A stretch of 64,000 nt of DNA from Lasiosphaeria ovina (Eukaryota; Ascomycota; Sordariomycetes; Sordariales; Lasiosphaeriaceae): contig JAULSN010000015.1 in NCBI GenBank assembly GCA_033439765.1, positions 186,001 to 250,000 on the forward strand, written 5' to 3'. Shown piece after piece: positions 10,872-22,752 of this stretch. Numbering within the stretch: position 1 is the first letter of the stretch; every line of letters begins with the position of its first letter. The position numbers and the translations under genes are program-made. The notes beneath the pieces were generated by a model. That model worked only from the letters and a program-made list of their open reading frames with translations. It ran no database searches and was not told the origin of the DNA.

Positions 10872-11682
10872 AACCTATAAACGATCAGGTTGAGGCATGC
10901 ATTAAACGACAGGATGATGGTGATCTAGGTATTGCGTCAAGAAAGGAGAAGTAAATCTACAGTTGCCCTGGCAGGCCAGTCAGTCAACCTGTCAACTGCA
11001 AGGCCCAGGTCCGAGGAGCCAGCCACTCGACCTGGCGTCGACACATCTCTCCGAAGCAGCGGCAACCTGATACGTACATAGAATGTAAGTGGAGCGATAA
11101 TGTCGGAACGGGTCGCTTATCTACGTACGTACGGAGTACTCCGTAGTTTGCAAGCTCTCGAACTCGCGCCTGTCGAAGATGCTATCTTCGGGGCCCTGAT
11201 CCCCATACCGGCTACATTCGAACCCCAACAAGCCCGCTTGCAGTTAGTTATTCTACTGTAGGTAAGAGCGCACCCGAAATTGAAAAGCGATTGGAGTCTG
11301 GGTAAGAAGTCTCGGCGAGTTCCCAACTTCGAGTCAGGAAAGCAACTGGAGACACGAGACGATTCTATTAGAGGTATTAATCCAGATTCCTATCCGTACT
11401 ACGTGCATGTATGTACTATGTCTCGCTTGCCCCCTTGGGCTTCTCACCGCAGGTTGCCTCGTCGGCGTGCCAGAAGCCCGCCGGGGGCAAGACCCCCGCG
11501 CATCTTTGAACCTACCAGTTTGCACAAGAAGCTAGGGCCGCCTGGAAGCGTAGGCCTTGCTGAGATACTTCCGCTTCCATACCAAATTCCAACCCCTCTT
11601 ATTACCGGTTCAAAAGTCTGGGTCTTAGTCGCCGCTGATCTCTAACGAACGGAGGTTGGTGTTACGGCAGGTGCTGCAGTAG
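10872..11682. other. Non-coding stretch with short palindrome
   Basis: No supported gene. A short perfect palindrome, ACGGAGTACTCCGT, lies at 11130-11143; elements of this kind are scattered through many ascomycete genomes. Nothing else is interpretable. Confidence 0.4.
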
Positions 11683-12247
11683 CTATATATAGCCTACTAC
11701 GGTCGTAAGTAGGTAACTTGCGATTCTAGATATCCTTTTGGAAGGTTGGCGCAGTGGTATAGTGGGCCCACTAAGCACGCCGTCATAGTTGGGTAGTTTG
11801 ATCATGACGTCTTGAAGCACCGGTATATCCTTAATATTAAACTGCGCTAAGGCTAGCCCCAGACGTTTGTTGTAAGATGCCCAGAGGACTACTAGGGTCT
11901 CCATTTCTAGACCCTTCGACCGATAGAGGTCGTGAGGATGTAGGAGGTTCCATTACGAAAGGCAGCTAGGGTTCATCAACTTCCTCTCTTTATAATGCTC
12001 GCGAGCCCCTTTTAAGTTAGGTCCGGGTCGACAGTATCTGGCAGATATACGAGCGACTTGACGGCGGCCGCTATACTCGGGTTGTTGATAATGGCCTGTA
12101 GGAAGCCGGGATCTCTTAGCATCTTGTAGATTACGAGCTTCGGGTACGCGTATTGCAAGGCAGTCTCGTTGGAGGCCTTTGAGACCAGACATGATATTCT
12201 AATGTTAGTGAGGTCCAGAGCCTCGCAGACGAGGTAGAGGATACCTA
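11683..12247 (-). pseudogene. Truncated F-box/LRR-like fungal protein fragment
   Basis: Reading the minus strand from 12247, the frame gives a segment like those following an F-box in large fungal families (LDLTNIRISCLVSKASNE, then LVIYKMLRDPGFLQ and NPSIAAAVKSLVYLPD), ending at a stop at 12012. A second frame at 11683-11904 continues with a helical C-terminal-looking segment (METLVVLWASYNKRLG). The 5' end is cut exactly where the long terminal inverted repeat begins at about 12248; reading through the repeat adds unrelated residues. So a host-type gene was probably truncated by that insertion and then frameshifted. The F-box family assignment is by pattern only. Confidence 0.4.
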
Positions 12248-13482
12248 TTACAAACCGCTCGATTATGTAGGTTAAGGTTATATCGTGCATAGGCACTGGG
12301 GGTCTGAGAAGTAGATATGAAGAATGAACAAAGGGCAAGCTCCTATTATACGGGTAATATAATTAAACTGGGTTTGCCACTTAAAGTATATAAGTATAAA
12401 GAATATATATTACTTACTTAAGGAACTAAGTAAGCTCTATCTAAGACCGTGGCTACGGTCGTTATATATATCTATTTAAGGGAGCTAATTAATAATATCC
12501 CTTAGTTACGAGGGGCCGTATACTAGGGCCCCAGGACTACGCGTAGGGTCCCGTTATCCCGAGCCTCTAAGGCTCGGGACCCGAGGATACTCCTAATTAG
12601 TCCGTACTAAATAGTAACTACCCCGCCCTCGTATATTTCTCTAGGGATTCGTAATATAATACCCCTCTTCCGAGGTTAGCGCCCCGATAATTAACGCCTT
12701 CCGTTAGTCTCGACGTTCTCTTCTAATAGGCGATCTTCCCCTCTTTATTACGCTACTCAGGATATCTAACCGTATAGGAAAAACTCGTCGCTCTTAGCGT
12801 AAACTTAATACCGACTCGGTATTCTTAACCTTCGTATACTCGTACGGCGTTTCTTCCCTAATACCGTATACTAACTACTACCGTTATAGTCGCGAGTATA
12901 TTATCGCTAAGCGCTCGAAACGCTACCGCGAATATATCGACTATAAGGTATAGTATAACGGGAACGACTTTACTTCTACCCGTACGCTCCTCCCTTTTTC
13001 CTTCCTTCTTACCCTCTACTTATCTTTCTAGTCGCCCGTAATATAGAAGAGGAATAAGGTCTTAGCGCGGAGGAAGAAGACCTTACCGATAAGTAGCTCT
13101 AGATTACGGGTAAACTCTCTAAGCTCTAGACCCGTATTCTCGTAGTTCGTCGTCGCTATAAGAATTTGAGAGAGAGAGGGAAAGAGCTCTTTAAGCGTAG
13201 TATAGTTAAGTTCGAAAAGAATAACCCGGTACCCGCTCCTTCCGCCTTAGCTCCTTCCGCCTTAGCTCCTACGATCTTTTCCTCCCTCGATCCCACCTTA
13301 TTAGGCTTTTCTTTATCTATACCTTCCTTCTTTAACTAGACCGGCGATATACCCTAATTAACTAAGTCCCCGTAAGTACTTACCGTAAGTTCCTCGATTA
13401 GGCCTTAATATAGCGTATTATATAGAGTAGTTCTTAATAATTAAGTAGGGTCGCTAGTTTAGTAGTATAATATATTACTATA

Positions 13483-13556
13483 TATCTCGTTAGCTAGAAA
13501 TAGCCTTAGCTATTCTAGTTAGTAGGAGCTAGTATAAAGTCGTAGGTTCGAATCTG
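13483..13556 (+). other. tRNA-like segment (B-box-like), conserved in two Z copies
   Basis: The text contains GTAGGTTCGAATCT, a canonical tRNA T-arm/B-box shape, preceded about 40 bp upstream by TAGCTATTCTAGTTAGTAGG, which resembles an A-box. A second copy is at 62818-62895 with GTAGGTTTGAATCTTAT. The spacing leaves too little room for an anticodon arm, so it is not a functional tRNA. It could be a RIP-damaged tRNA or a SINE-like head. Confidence 0.25.
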
Positions 13557-14290
13557 TTAAAGTATGGCTAGTTACTAGGGTTATAGGGTCCTGAAGTGCA
13601 GGGCACTGTAGTAGCTGTGTTGGAGTTGTGAGTGTTGTGGCTGTTGTGTGGTGCTGAGGGCGCTATACCTAGATTGTTTACTTTGCCCTACAGCACCCTC
13701 TCGAAACCCCTATACGTCTTGGCATACCTAAGACAAGCCCACTAGAAGACTATAGAATACAGAACTGTCTACGGAGCCTGTGGGCCTCTAGAACCTTCTA
13801 GAGAGCCCACCTTAGGTCTATATAGACCTGTCCTTTCTCTTAGAAAGATTTCCTAAGCAAGCAAGCCTCTTGTTGTGAGTATAAAAGAAAGCAACAAGCA
13901 AGCACTGCACTCACCACTCTTTGTACTATACTTCTATAATACAACTCCTCTCCGTCTTCTTCAGCACCTACAGTTGGTCCCGAAGACCCTGACTGTAGGG
14001 CAGAGTCCCCTACAGCCTACGAGGTAGACTGCTGAGCAGAGTCCTCACAGTCTGAGTGGCAGGCCTATAGCAGAGTTCTACAGACCTGTAGTCAGTCAGC
14101 CTGCTTCCCTCAGTGCCTTGCAGAAGCACTGTTGTATCGGACCGTAGGGCACAGTTCCCTACAGTCTACCCTGCACTTGATCGACCTACCCTGCACTTGG
14201 TTCCCGGCACACGCTACACGCCTTGCTTCCGCTACGCCTGCTGCCCTGCGCACCCTGTATAGGTGCTGAGTTCAGGCCTATACAGGAACG
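13556..14290 (+). mobile_element. Little-mutated Copia-type LTR plus leader fragment inserted in element Z
   Basis: The segment starts TGTTAAAGTATGGC and differs sharply in composition from its surroundings: C and G are normal and TpA excess is absent. A TATAAAAG box lies at about 13879. The LTR probably ends with CTACA at about 13973. It is followed by TTGGTCCCGAAGACC, which looks like a primer-binding-site region, and by repeats of the GTAGGGCAGAGTCC type to about 14290. A RIP-damaged partial copy of the same LTR start is at 46887-46970. No coding part remains. The boundaries at the 3' side are approximate. Confidence 0.55.
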
Positions 14291-14935
14291 CAGTTCAATA
14301 AATTACCTTACGTTTCGAGATACGATTAGCGGATATAATCGCGGATAATATAGGAGGGAAAAGAAGGACCTACTAGGGTTAGTAGCTAGCTAAGGAAAGA
14401 AACGTTAGTTATTAGGGCGCTAACCTTAGAGGAGGGGTATCGTATTACGGATCCCGTTATATACTAGGCAGCCTATACGTACGGGGAGGTCCGGTATAGG
14501 ACCCGCCCTACTAATTAGCGTCTACCGGTGAGGAAAGCTTGGCTGGCGCCGGGCGTATAGTTGCCCGACTAATTAAAATATACCTAGTAGGAGGGTATTA
14601 CTTAGTACTAGGCAAGCGGTTACCCGACTACCTAGTACTACTTAGTACTGGGTAATACCGATATAGTGGGTAAATAAGAGCTGGGCTCTTATTAGCTATT
14701 AAAGATAGATATATACGATAACCGTAACTACGGTCTTAGATAGAGCTTACTTAGTTCCTTAAGCAAGTAATATATATTCTCTATACTCATATACTTTAAG
14801 TAGCAAACCCAGTTTAACTATATTACCCGTATAATAGGAGCTTGCCCTTTATTCATTCTTTATATCTACTTCTTAGACCCCTAGTGCCTATATACGATAT
14901 AACCTTGACCTATATGGTCGAGCGGTTTGTAATAG

Positions 14936-15966
14936 TATACTCTTCGTGGGTAGTAGAATAGATAAGGATATTATTAAGATAGACGATATAAAATATATCT
15001 ATTAGGCCGGCTAAAGCTCGGTTACTATAAGCTTAGAAGGTGGCGGGTATATTAGTTAGGCCAAAAGGTATAACGGTATATTCGAATTAGCCGTAGTAGG
15101 TCTTAAAGGCCGTTTTCTATTAATCGGATCGGCGGATTCTAATCTAGTAATAAGTATCCTTAAGATCTAGCTTAATAAAGAACTAGGTACTAATTAGGCG
15201 GTCTATTAGGTCGTTAATAAGTAGTAACGGATACTAGTTCTTAATAGTAATCTTATTTAAGCCCTAATAATTAATATATAAACGTAAAGTTCTATCCTTT
15301 TTAGGGATAAAGATAACTAAGGCCCTAGTAAGGCTACTACTTTCTATAATATAGCTATTAGTAAGGTTCTCTCAGATATAGAAGGCGAGTTTATCGAGCT
15401 AGGCCTAGCTAAGAGGATAGATATAGCCTTATAGGGGTATAGATCCCTTTTCGAGATCGATATAGTACTCCGCTCCTTCGAGGGTATTAGGTTCCTAAGC
15501 TATTTATTTTAAGAAGACGGCCGTTCGGTAGGCGAGTTCCGGGGGTAACGGTTTAGGATCTCCTTCCTTTTTCGAGCCGTTGAGGGTATTAATATAGTCT
15601 TCTTCGGGCCCGATAATTATATTAGATACTATAGTAGTAAAGGCGGGTATACCGTGTAGGATATCCCGGGCGAACTCCCTTAGTAAGATCTCCGAATAGC
15701 GACCTTAGTTAAAGGTATTAAGGGCCGTATAAAGGATAATACCTTCCGCTACTATACCTAGGTTCCCCTATAATATAGGAGGGGACCCCTTTAGCTGCTT
15801 AAGTCCGTAGAAGAACTAGGAAACGGTACGGGTCTCTCTATAAGTATCGGTAAGCTAGAAGGTAAGGTAGAAAATACCGTAGTTCTTAATCTAGCTCCCG
15901 TTAAGATTAATAAGTTATAGTAGGTCTAGGCCATCGGCCTCTAGGAGCCTAGGAATATAGTATACC
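14936..15966 (-). pseudogene. Gypsy element V, reverse transcriptase and upstream pol part, RIP-destroyed
   Basis: On the minus strand the text reads as Ty3/Gypsy pol with CAG/TGG codons turned into stops. GLTNIPATF at about 15040-15060 and IVYLNNILIYS at about 14960-14990 are the RT motifs GLxNxPATFQ and YxDD. Upstream, at about 15720-15960, lies a protease-linker-like region. The element continues across the later insertion W at 22753-25299. The 3' part of pol (rest of RT, RNase H, integrase) is missing and the sequence stops where the long inverted repeat of element Z begins at 14935. Confidence 0.75.
15962..15966. repeat. Target-site duplication ATACC, left of element W
   Basis: ATACC directly precedes the 5' LTR of W and is repeated immediately after its 3' LTR at 22748-22752, the 5-bp duplication made by Gypsy integrases. 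Confidence 0.9.
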
Positions 15967-16221
15967 TGTCACGGCAGGTGCGAAGGACATTTGGGTGGCC
16001 CTAATCGGTCGCACGCTACACGACTCGAGCTAACTAAGCAACCCCGCTGTTGGTGGCCCGTACTAAGTCCTACCACGTGACCCACAAAACCTAGCCCACT
16101 TCTCCGCGTACTACGTAGCCTTTTGGAACTTTCTTTTCTTTTTCTTTCCTTAGCTTTAGATTCTACGAATATAGCGATGATTAGTATAGCCCTATCTTAT
16201 TAAATCGACTATACGGTAATA
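15967..16221 (+). repeat. 5' LTR of element W
   Basis: 255 bp, matching 22493-22747 along its whole length; the differences I read are nearly all C/T or G/A transitions. The terminal dinucleotides fit TG...CA after a C-to-T change. Confidence 0.93.
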
Positions 16222-16229
16222 ATCTAAAG

Positions 16230-19200
16230 CTTATAACCTATTGCCTAGGAAGGCCTTAAAGAATATCCCACCGAAGATTTGTTTATTTTCGTTAAAATCC
16301 ATTACCGTCGTAAAGAAGGGTACGTACTAGTTGTACGAGACCAGAACCCAGCGACCGTACGGAAGGAGTCGTACTAAGCGGTATAAACCTACGGGGAAGT
16401 CCCTATATAACCGAGGGAATATCTACTATCGGTTCGGATTATTCTATAGAGGAGAACCTCTAGCGGGCCCTCGAGGAGGTTGCCTACTAATAGGATAACT
16501 TTATTAAAGCCTAGCCGTATAAGATCTCTAATACTATTCTCTCCCGGTTAGTCCGCGAATACGAGACTTTGGCTCGTACTATAAGAACTATATCGGTAAG
16601 AGCTCTTATAATAACGATTCGTAACCCCGTTCCGGGAATAAGTAAGGCCGAAATTAATCGAGAAGTCTATAACTAGGCTATCCTCCCGGAGATCGCTAAA
16701 GTATAATTTGATCTAACTCTCGAGGACCTTAAGGGTAATTTCTAGTAGAAGATTACCGATATAGCCGCTATATTCGTTAAGCGTAGAAAGAAGGGACCCG
16801 CTATACTATTCCGAACGCTCCTCCTGGAGAATAAGGACCTAACCTTTAAGGGGCTAATAGATATAAAGGATTTCGAACGTAAGGCGTCGTATAACCCCGA
16901 CGAGCTTTAGCGCGAAATGAAATTACGAATAATTATAATATATACGCTCTATAGGTAGGTAGTATAGCTATACGATATCGCTTACTACTAGTTAACCGTA
17001 ATCCGAAATATCCGCTCGTAGGCCGACCGCCTCCTAATAGACGGACTAGCCCTAGACGCCCTTACCTCTACGGAAGACAACCTACTAGAAAATATATAAG
17101 TAGCCCTTAAGGATCGGGACCGTACTATATAGAGAATATAGGAATATATTAATAGCCTGAACCGTATTATCGTTACCGATATACTCTCTTAACGTAGCTC
17201 GCGGTACTTAACCCCAGCCTCTAGTAATTCGTAGCCCCACTAAAGTACGAAGATAGTAGACCCTCCTCTTTTCTATAACGATAGTACTAAGGATATAATT
17301 ACTTTTAATACCTAGATTCGTTAAATAGAGAATAAGCTATAGGTTAACGCCGATTACTACGAGATAGACCGCGCGTATTAGACCTATATTAAACTCCGCT
17401 TAGTAGGTAATACCTCCCTATAGTTAGAACCGTATTTAGAAGACGCCTATCCTAACCAAATCAAAACTATAGAAGATTTATTAGCTTAGCTTAAGAATAA
17501 GTACCGTAATATAAATCGCGAAGAGGAGGCTCTAGAGGAGTTTAATAATCTTTATATATTACCTAGAGATAATTATTACGAGTTCCGGAATAAGTTTATT
17601 CGTCTAGTAGGCTAGTACCGCCGCCCCTAATCCGAATAGAAGAAGGAGTTTAAGTACTACTTTACTCCTACTATATAGGATAAGTTAACGCGTAAATATA
17701 TCGACGATACCGTCGACTTTAAGAAGTACGTTAAGATCGGAGCCGAGTTCGCGCTAAATATAAAGCTCGCCTAGAAGGTACGATAGGCTAATAAAGCTAA
17801 GGTAGAGAAGCCTATTACTAACGGCGTTAATAGTAGCTCTAGAGGTAGTTAGGGCGTACCTTAATATAACCCCCAAAGTGGTAGCGGAACCGATAGCTAA
17901 CTTACGCCCCCTATTCCCGCGAATCCTAACCGGAACCCCCCTCGCGCCTTAGCCGAGGAGCTTAAGAAGCTATACCTAGAGAAGCGATATTTCACTTACC
18001 GGGAATAGGGCTATACTACTTAGGACTACCCCTAGAAGAATATCGCCCCTATCGTTAATAAGGATCGAGTTTAGGAAATCGTAGATCGCTATATATAGTA
18101 CGACTCCCGCTATAGATCTAGAACCGAGATATAGCCTATAAGCCCTACCGCTAAGGGAATAGACGTAGATCCGAAAAACTAATAACCCTAGGGTAAGTAG
18201 ACTCCCTCCTAGGGACCGAGTCGGTATATATAATAGGGGCTATAGGTAAGAAAGAACTAGGATTATTCTCTAAATATTTAGGAGGGTAAGCCTTTACTAT
18301 TAGTTATACTCTAGTAAATAATAGACTTTCCTTAATTATAAATAATATACTTATCGACTTTAGAGTAAACGGATACCTCTTTATTAACCGAATATTCGTA
18401 TAGTAACTATATAAAGTAATATAAGCTAAATCGACGATCGACCCTTATATATAAGAAATAGGAGGGTTCGATAATAAATCCTACTAAAAAATCGATATAC
18501 TCTTAAGCGCCGACTTTATTATATAGAACCGTATAATTAAAGAAGAACGCTTTATCGAAATCGATTATATTTATAAAGTTATAATCGGTCGGAAATAGCT
18601 AGATTATTATAATATCTTAATCGATACGAAATACCGCCGCCTTCTATTCCCGGAGAGCTAGGAACTCGATCCGAGCTAGTAGAATACTATTCTTATAGAC
18701 TAGTCTTTAGTAGCCTCCATCCCTAATATAGACTATTAATAGGACGCCTATCGACGGAACGAGCTCCTAGAGAAAGAGGATAAGCGTCGCCGAGATAGCC
18801 GGCTCGTACGGGCTCGTATAGACGAGCTCGAACACCAGAACTAGAATAACTTTATAGTTCATAATCCTAAGGAAGAACTTACCCCGACGAGAGCTACTCC
18901 AAGTTTTAGACCTACCCTCCTCTAGAGGTTAGTACGATAGGTTAACGGTAATCGTACTAAGCGAGAATATAACCGTATAGAGAGAGAACTTAATCTATTA
19001 TAGAAGGAGTAATTAGGGAAGCTAGAACCCGAAGAATAGAAGAAGAAGCCCTTATACCCTAAACGGGACGCGCGAGGTCCTTATCGTATATAATACGATA
19101 GGATTAGCTAATACTAAGAGCGCCTTACTAAGATAGCTATACTAAGTAAGACGGCCTTCCGACTCTCGTATAAAGGGGAATAAGTCGAGGTTATAACTCT

Positions 19201-22200
19201 TAACGAGCTCGATAAGCGAATTAATAAGCTTAAAACTACCGGTCTAGAAGAAGACGATAATATACTACGCGAAAAAATCATCACCGAATTACTATCCCTA
19301 TACTACGACTTCCTAGACGTCTTTAGTAAAGTCTAATTAGATATCCTCGTACCTTAACGCGACTTAGTCGATTACTAAATTAGGTTATTACTTAAGAAGA
19401 AGCTAGAGGACCTAGGATATAGCCTACTATATAAGATATCTCTTAAGGAACTAGAAGTATATTAGGAATATATTACTAATACCCTTAGAAAAGGTTTTAT
19501 CTAAATAAGTAGTACGCTATAGGCCGCCCTTATCCTCTTCGCTAGAAAGGGTAATAGTAGCCTACGCTTCTATATAAATTATCGTAAGCTAAACGCCTTA
19601 ATAGAAAAAGACCGAATACCTTTACCTCTAATCGACGAGACGCTTAGTCGTATTAATAAGGCCCGTATCTTTATAAAGATCGATATCCGCTAAGTATTTT
19701 ATAGAATCTATATATATCTAGACGACGAGTAATTAATAACGTTTCGTACCTATTATAGGACCTTTAATTATAAGGTTATACCCTTTAGCCTTATTAATAG
19801 TCTAGTAATATTTTAACGTTTTATTAATAATTCTTTAATAAGCTACTTCGATAATTTCTATAACGCTTACCTCGATAATATCTTAGTCTATTTAGACTCC
19901 GAGGAAGAGTACGTCCATTACGTACGACTTATCCTATAACGACTATAAGAGGCCGGCCTATAGGCCGATATAAATAAGTACGAATTCTATATAAAGGAAA
20001 CTAAGTACTTAGGCTTTATTATCGGAATCGATAGGGTATCGGTCGATCCCTCTAAAATGGATATTATATAAGACTAGCCGGAGCCGAACGATCTAAGGGG
20101 AGTATAATCCTTCCTTAGATTTTATAACTTCTACCGCCGATTCGTTTATAATTATAATTAGGTTACGAAGCCGCTCGTAGCTCTGGCGAAGAAAGGGGAA
20201 GTATTTAGATAGAGCGACGATTATTAACTAGCCTTCGACGAGTTAAAAGCCCGTCTAATATTAATACCGGTCTTAAAGTATTTCGAATACGGTTGGGAAA
20301 CCCGTATTAAGACCGACTCCTCGGGAGGGGTAGTTACTAGAGTTTTAAGCTAGAAATACGGAGACGAGTAATACCCGGTAGCCTTTTATTCTAAAATAAT
20401 AAAGGGGGCCGAACTTAACTATTTTATCTATAATAAGGAGTTATTAACGATTATCCGATCTCTCTAATATTAGCGGAACGAGCTAGTAGGCCTATAATAC
20501 GAAGAGCTATTTATTATCTTCTCGGATAACGATATACTTAAGTACTTTATAATTAAATAGCGGCTTAATATAAGGTAGGCTAGTTAGGTAGAAGAACTTA
20601 CTAGTTTCTACTTCCGAATACTTTATCGTCCGGGAGTACTAAACGCTATAGTAGACGCCCTAACCCGACGCTCTTATAAGCTAAAGACTTAAAAGGAACG
20701 ATAGGACGCTTATTATACCGTTTAGATATTTTAGTAGGATTATAATAGCGTACTAGTAAAGACGACGGAGTACTTATCGATAATAGAGGTAACGCCGTTA
20801 ATAGCCCTAATCTTAAAAGTACCGTCGTCTTTAAGATATAAACTCCTTAACGAGCTACTTAAAATTAATAGATCCGACGATTCCCTATCGGTCTATTATA
20901 TAAAGGTACTTAAAGATTAGGAAGGTAACTAACTATCGATAACTTATAACGGCCTCCTCCTTAAGAATAATAGGCTTATCGTACTAGACGTAGCGTAATT
21001 ATATACTCGAATTATCGATAAAATATATTCCCGACTTCCCTTAGCCTACCCTAGAAGGAACAAAATACGGAAAATATTAAAGGAACTCTACTAGTAGGCG
21101 GGTCTAAGTACTAATATAGATAGATTCGTCGCTAATTATAAATATAAGTCCGCTAAAGTCCTATAAGATAAGACTCCTAGTCTATTATACCCGATTCCGC
21201 TACCCTAGAGAATCTAGAATAGATTAGTCGTTAACTTCAAGTCTTTATTAAAGGATAAATACGGGTACGATAACCTCTTTATAGTTATCGATCGCTTAAG
21301 TAAAGCCTCTTAATATATACCGTATTATTCTACTATTACGGTAATCGAGGTCGCCCGTATATACTATAAGGGACTATATTATATATTCGGGTTACCCTTT
21401 AAAGTTATTAACGATCGAGGTCCTTAGTTTATCTCTAAATTTATAAACGAGTTAATAAAGCTCCTAGGGATCTATTAGAAATTATTATCCTCCGGGTATA
21501 AATAAACCGTAGGATAAGTAGAAAACCTCTACTAGTAGATCGATTAACGATTACGAATATTCATCTCTTACTATTAGGATAATTAGTCAAAATTTATACT
21601 AATTATAGATACGGTCTAGAATTCAACTCCTTAAGATAATATAGAACTCCAGCCGTACGAGGTCCTTTTTAGTTTCCCTATACTAATATATTATAATTAG
21701 ATAAGAAGAATAGACCTCTCCGACCCCGACCTCTAGTAATTAGAGAAGATAACCCGATAAGAGGCCTAAGAAATAGCCAAAACCCTAAAGGGATATATTA
21801 ATACCGTAAAGGATATTATTATAAAGGTATAAGAGCGCTAAACCTAGAAAGCTAATAAGTACCGCCGAATACCCGACTTCGACGTTAGTAACTAAGTTTA
21901 TATAATTAAAAAGATATAATCGACCGATCGGCCTAGCTTAAAACTAGACTTCCTACTAATATAATAATACTTTAAGGTTCTAGAGAGGTCCGGCCCTAAC
22001 GGGTACGACTATAAACTAGAAATACCTAAGGGATAGCGAGGGACCGACGTATTCTACACGGACCGCCTATACTTATACCTAAATAACCTACTACCTAATT
22101 AGGAGGACTTAAACCCGGAAGGAGAGACGATTAATAATAAGTAAGAATAGATCGTAGAATAGGTATTAATATCGCGGTTATACTATAGAAAACTCTAGTA

Positions 22201-22470
22201 CTAAGTTTAATAACGCGGGTAGGCTCCCGACGCCACCTAGTATTACGCCGAAGACTTCAAGAACTCCCTAATTCTCCTAAAAGAATATTACGATACCTAC
22301 CCCGATAAAGCCGGACCGCCCGTACGGCTCGATAAGTAGCTATAAGTAGCTAAGGGGGATAGGTTTGAAGAACTATACTAAGACGATAATAAACCTATAG
22401 TAAAAGGTCATCCGCTACGTAGAATAACCCGACGTCGATAAGCTAAGGGGGGTTAAGCTTCGAGGCGAAG
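16230..22470 (+). pseudogene. Element W gag-pol, stop-riddled
   Basis: Read conceptually on the plus strand, domains follow Ty3/Gypsy order. A decayed CCHC knuckle lies at about 17985-18040 (cysteines turned to tyrosine). A protease-like region is at 18350-18660. Reverse transcriptase spans 19300-20050, with FYINYRKLNA, the FSLINSLVIFQRF motif and a YLDN version of YxDD. RNase H is at 20270-20700 and integrase at 21100-21560 (IVIDRLSKASQYIPYY, VINDRGPQFIS). A C-terminal tail reaches about 22460. Nearly every CAG, CAA and TGG position is TAG or TAA, and CpA is depleted while CpG survives. No functional product is possible. Confidence 0.88.
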
Positions 22471-22492
22471 CTTTTTTCTAACCCGGGGGTAG

Positions 22493-22747
22493 TATTACGG
22501 TAGGTACGAAGGACATTTGGGTGGCCCTAATCGGTCGTACGCTATACGACTCGAGCTGACTAAGCAACCCCGCTATTAGTGGCCTGTACTAAGTCCTGCC
22601 ACGTGACCCACAAAACCTAGCCCACTTCTCCGCGTACTACGCAGCCTTTTGGAACTTTCTTTTCTTTTTCTTTCCTTAGCTTTAGATTCTACGAATATAG
22701 CGATAATTAGTATAGCCCTGTCTTATTAAATCGACTGTGCGGTGATA
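22493..22747 (+). repeat. 3' LTR of element W
   Basis: 255-bp direct repeat of 15967-16221, followed by the ATACC target duplication at 22748-22752. It contains a conserved pyrimidine tract (TTTCTTTTCTTTTTCTTTCC) near the middle. Confidence 0.93.
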
Positions 22748-22752
22748 ATACC

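Larger units (their letters stand above)
12248..14935. mobile_element. Long-TIR element (family Z, copy 1), RIP-mutated, interrupted by a Copia LTR
   Basis: About 240 bp at the left (12248-12482, starting TATTACAAACCGCTCGA) reappears as an imperfect inverted copy at the right (about 14690-14935, ending CGAGCGGTTTGTAATA). Both arms continue through shared text (GGCACT, then GGGCAAGCTCCTATTATACGG). The interior 12700-13550 is very TpA-rich and full of TAG/TAA. One reading of 13120-13230 gives an Arg/Glu-rich helical segment (RERERELFKRS) like a protein C-terminus. The same family recurs at 46960-48193 and 63405-64000. I could not find an exact target duplication or a transposase, so the superfamily is unknown. 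A Copia LTR segment (13556-14290) lies inside. Confidence 0.6.
15967..22747 (+). mobile_element. Complete Ty3/Gypsy LTR retrotransposon W, 6781 bp, RIP-inactivated
   Basis: Two 255-bp LTRs (15967-16221 and 22493-22747) start TGTCACGG (or its C-to-T form TATTACGG) and end GTGACA-like. The element is flanked by ATACC duplications and inserted in Gypsy element V. Just inside the 3' LTR the plus strand has a purine-rich AAGGGGGG tract at about 22444, a plausible polypurine tract. Its gag-pol is listed separately. The perfect duplication shows that the insertion itself was never rearranged. Confidence 0.93.

Noticed and set aside
11743..11772. tRNA-like text GGCGCAGTGGTATAGTGG
   Set aside because: It looks like an A-box, but no B-box or foldable tRNA follows; it lies opposite the F-box-like fragment.
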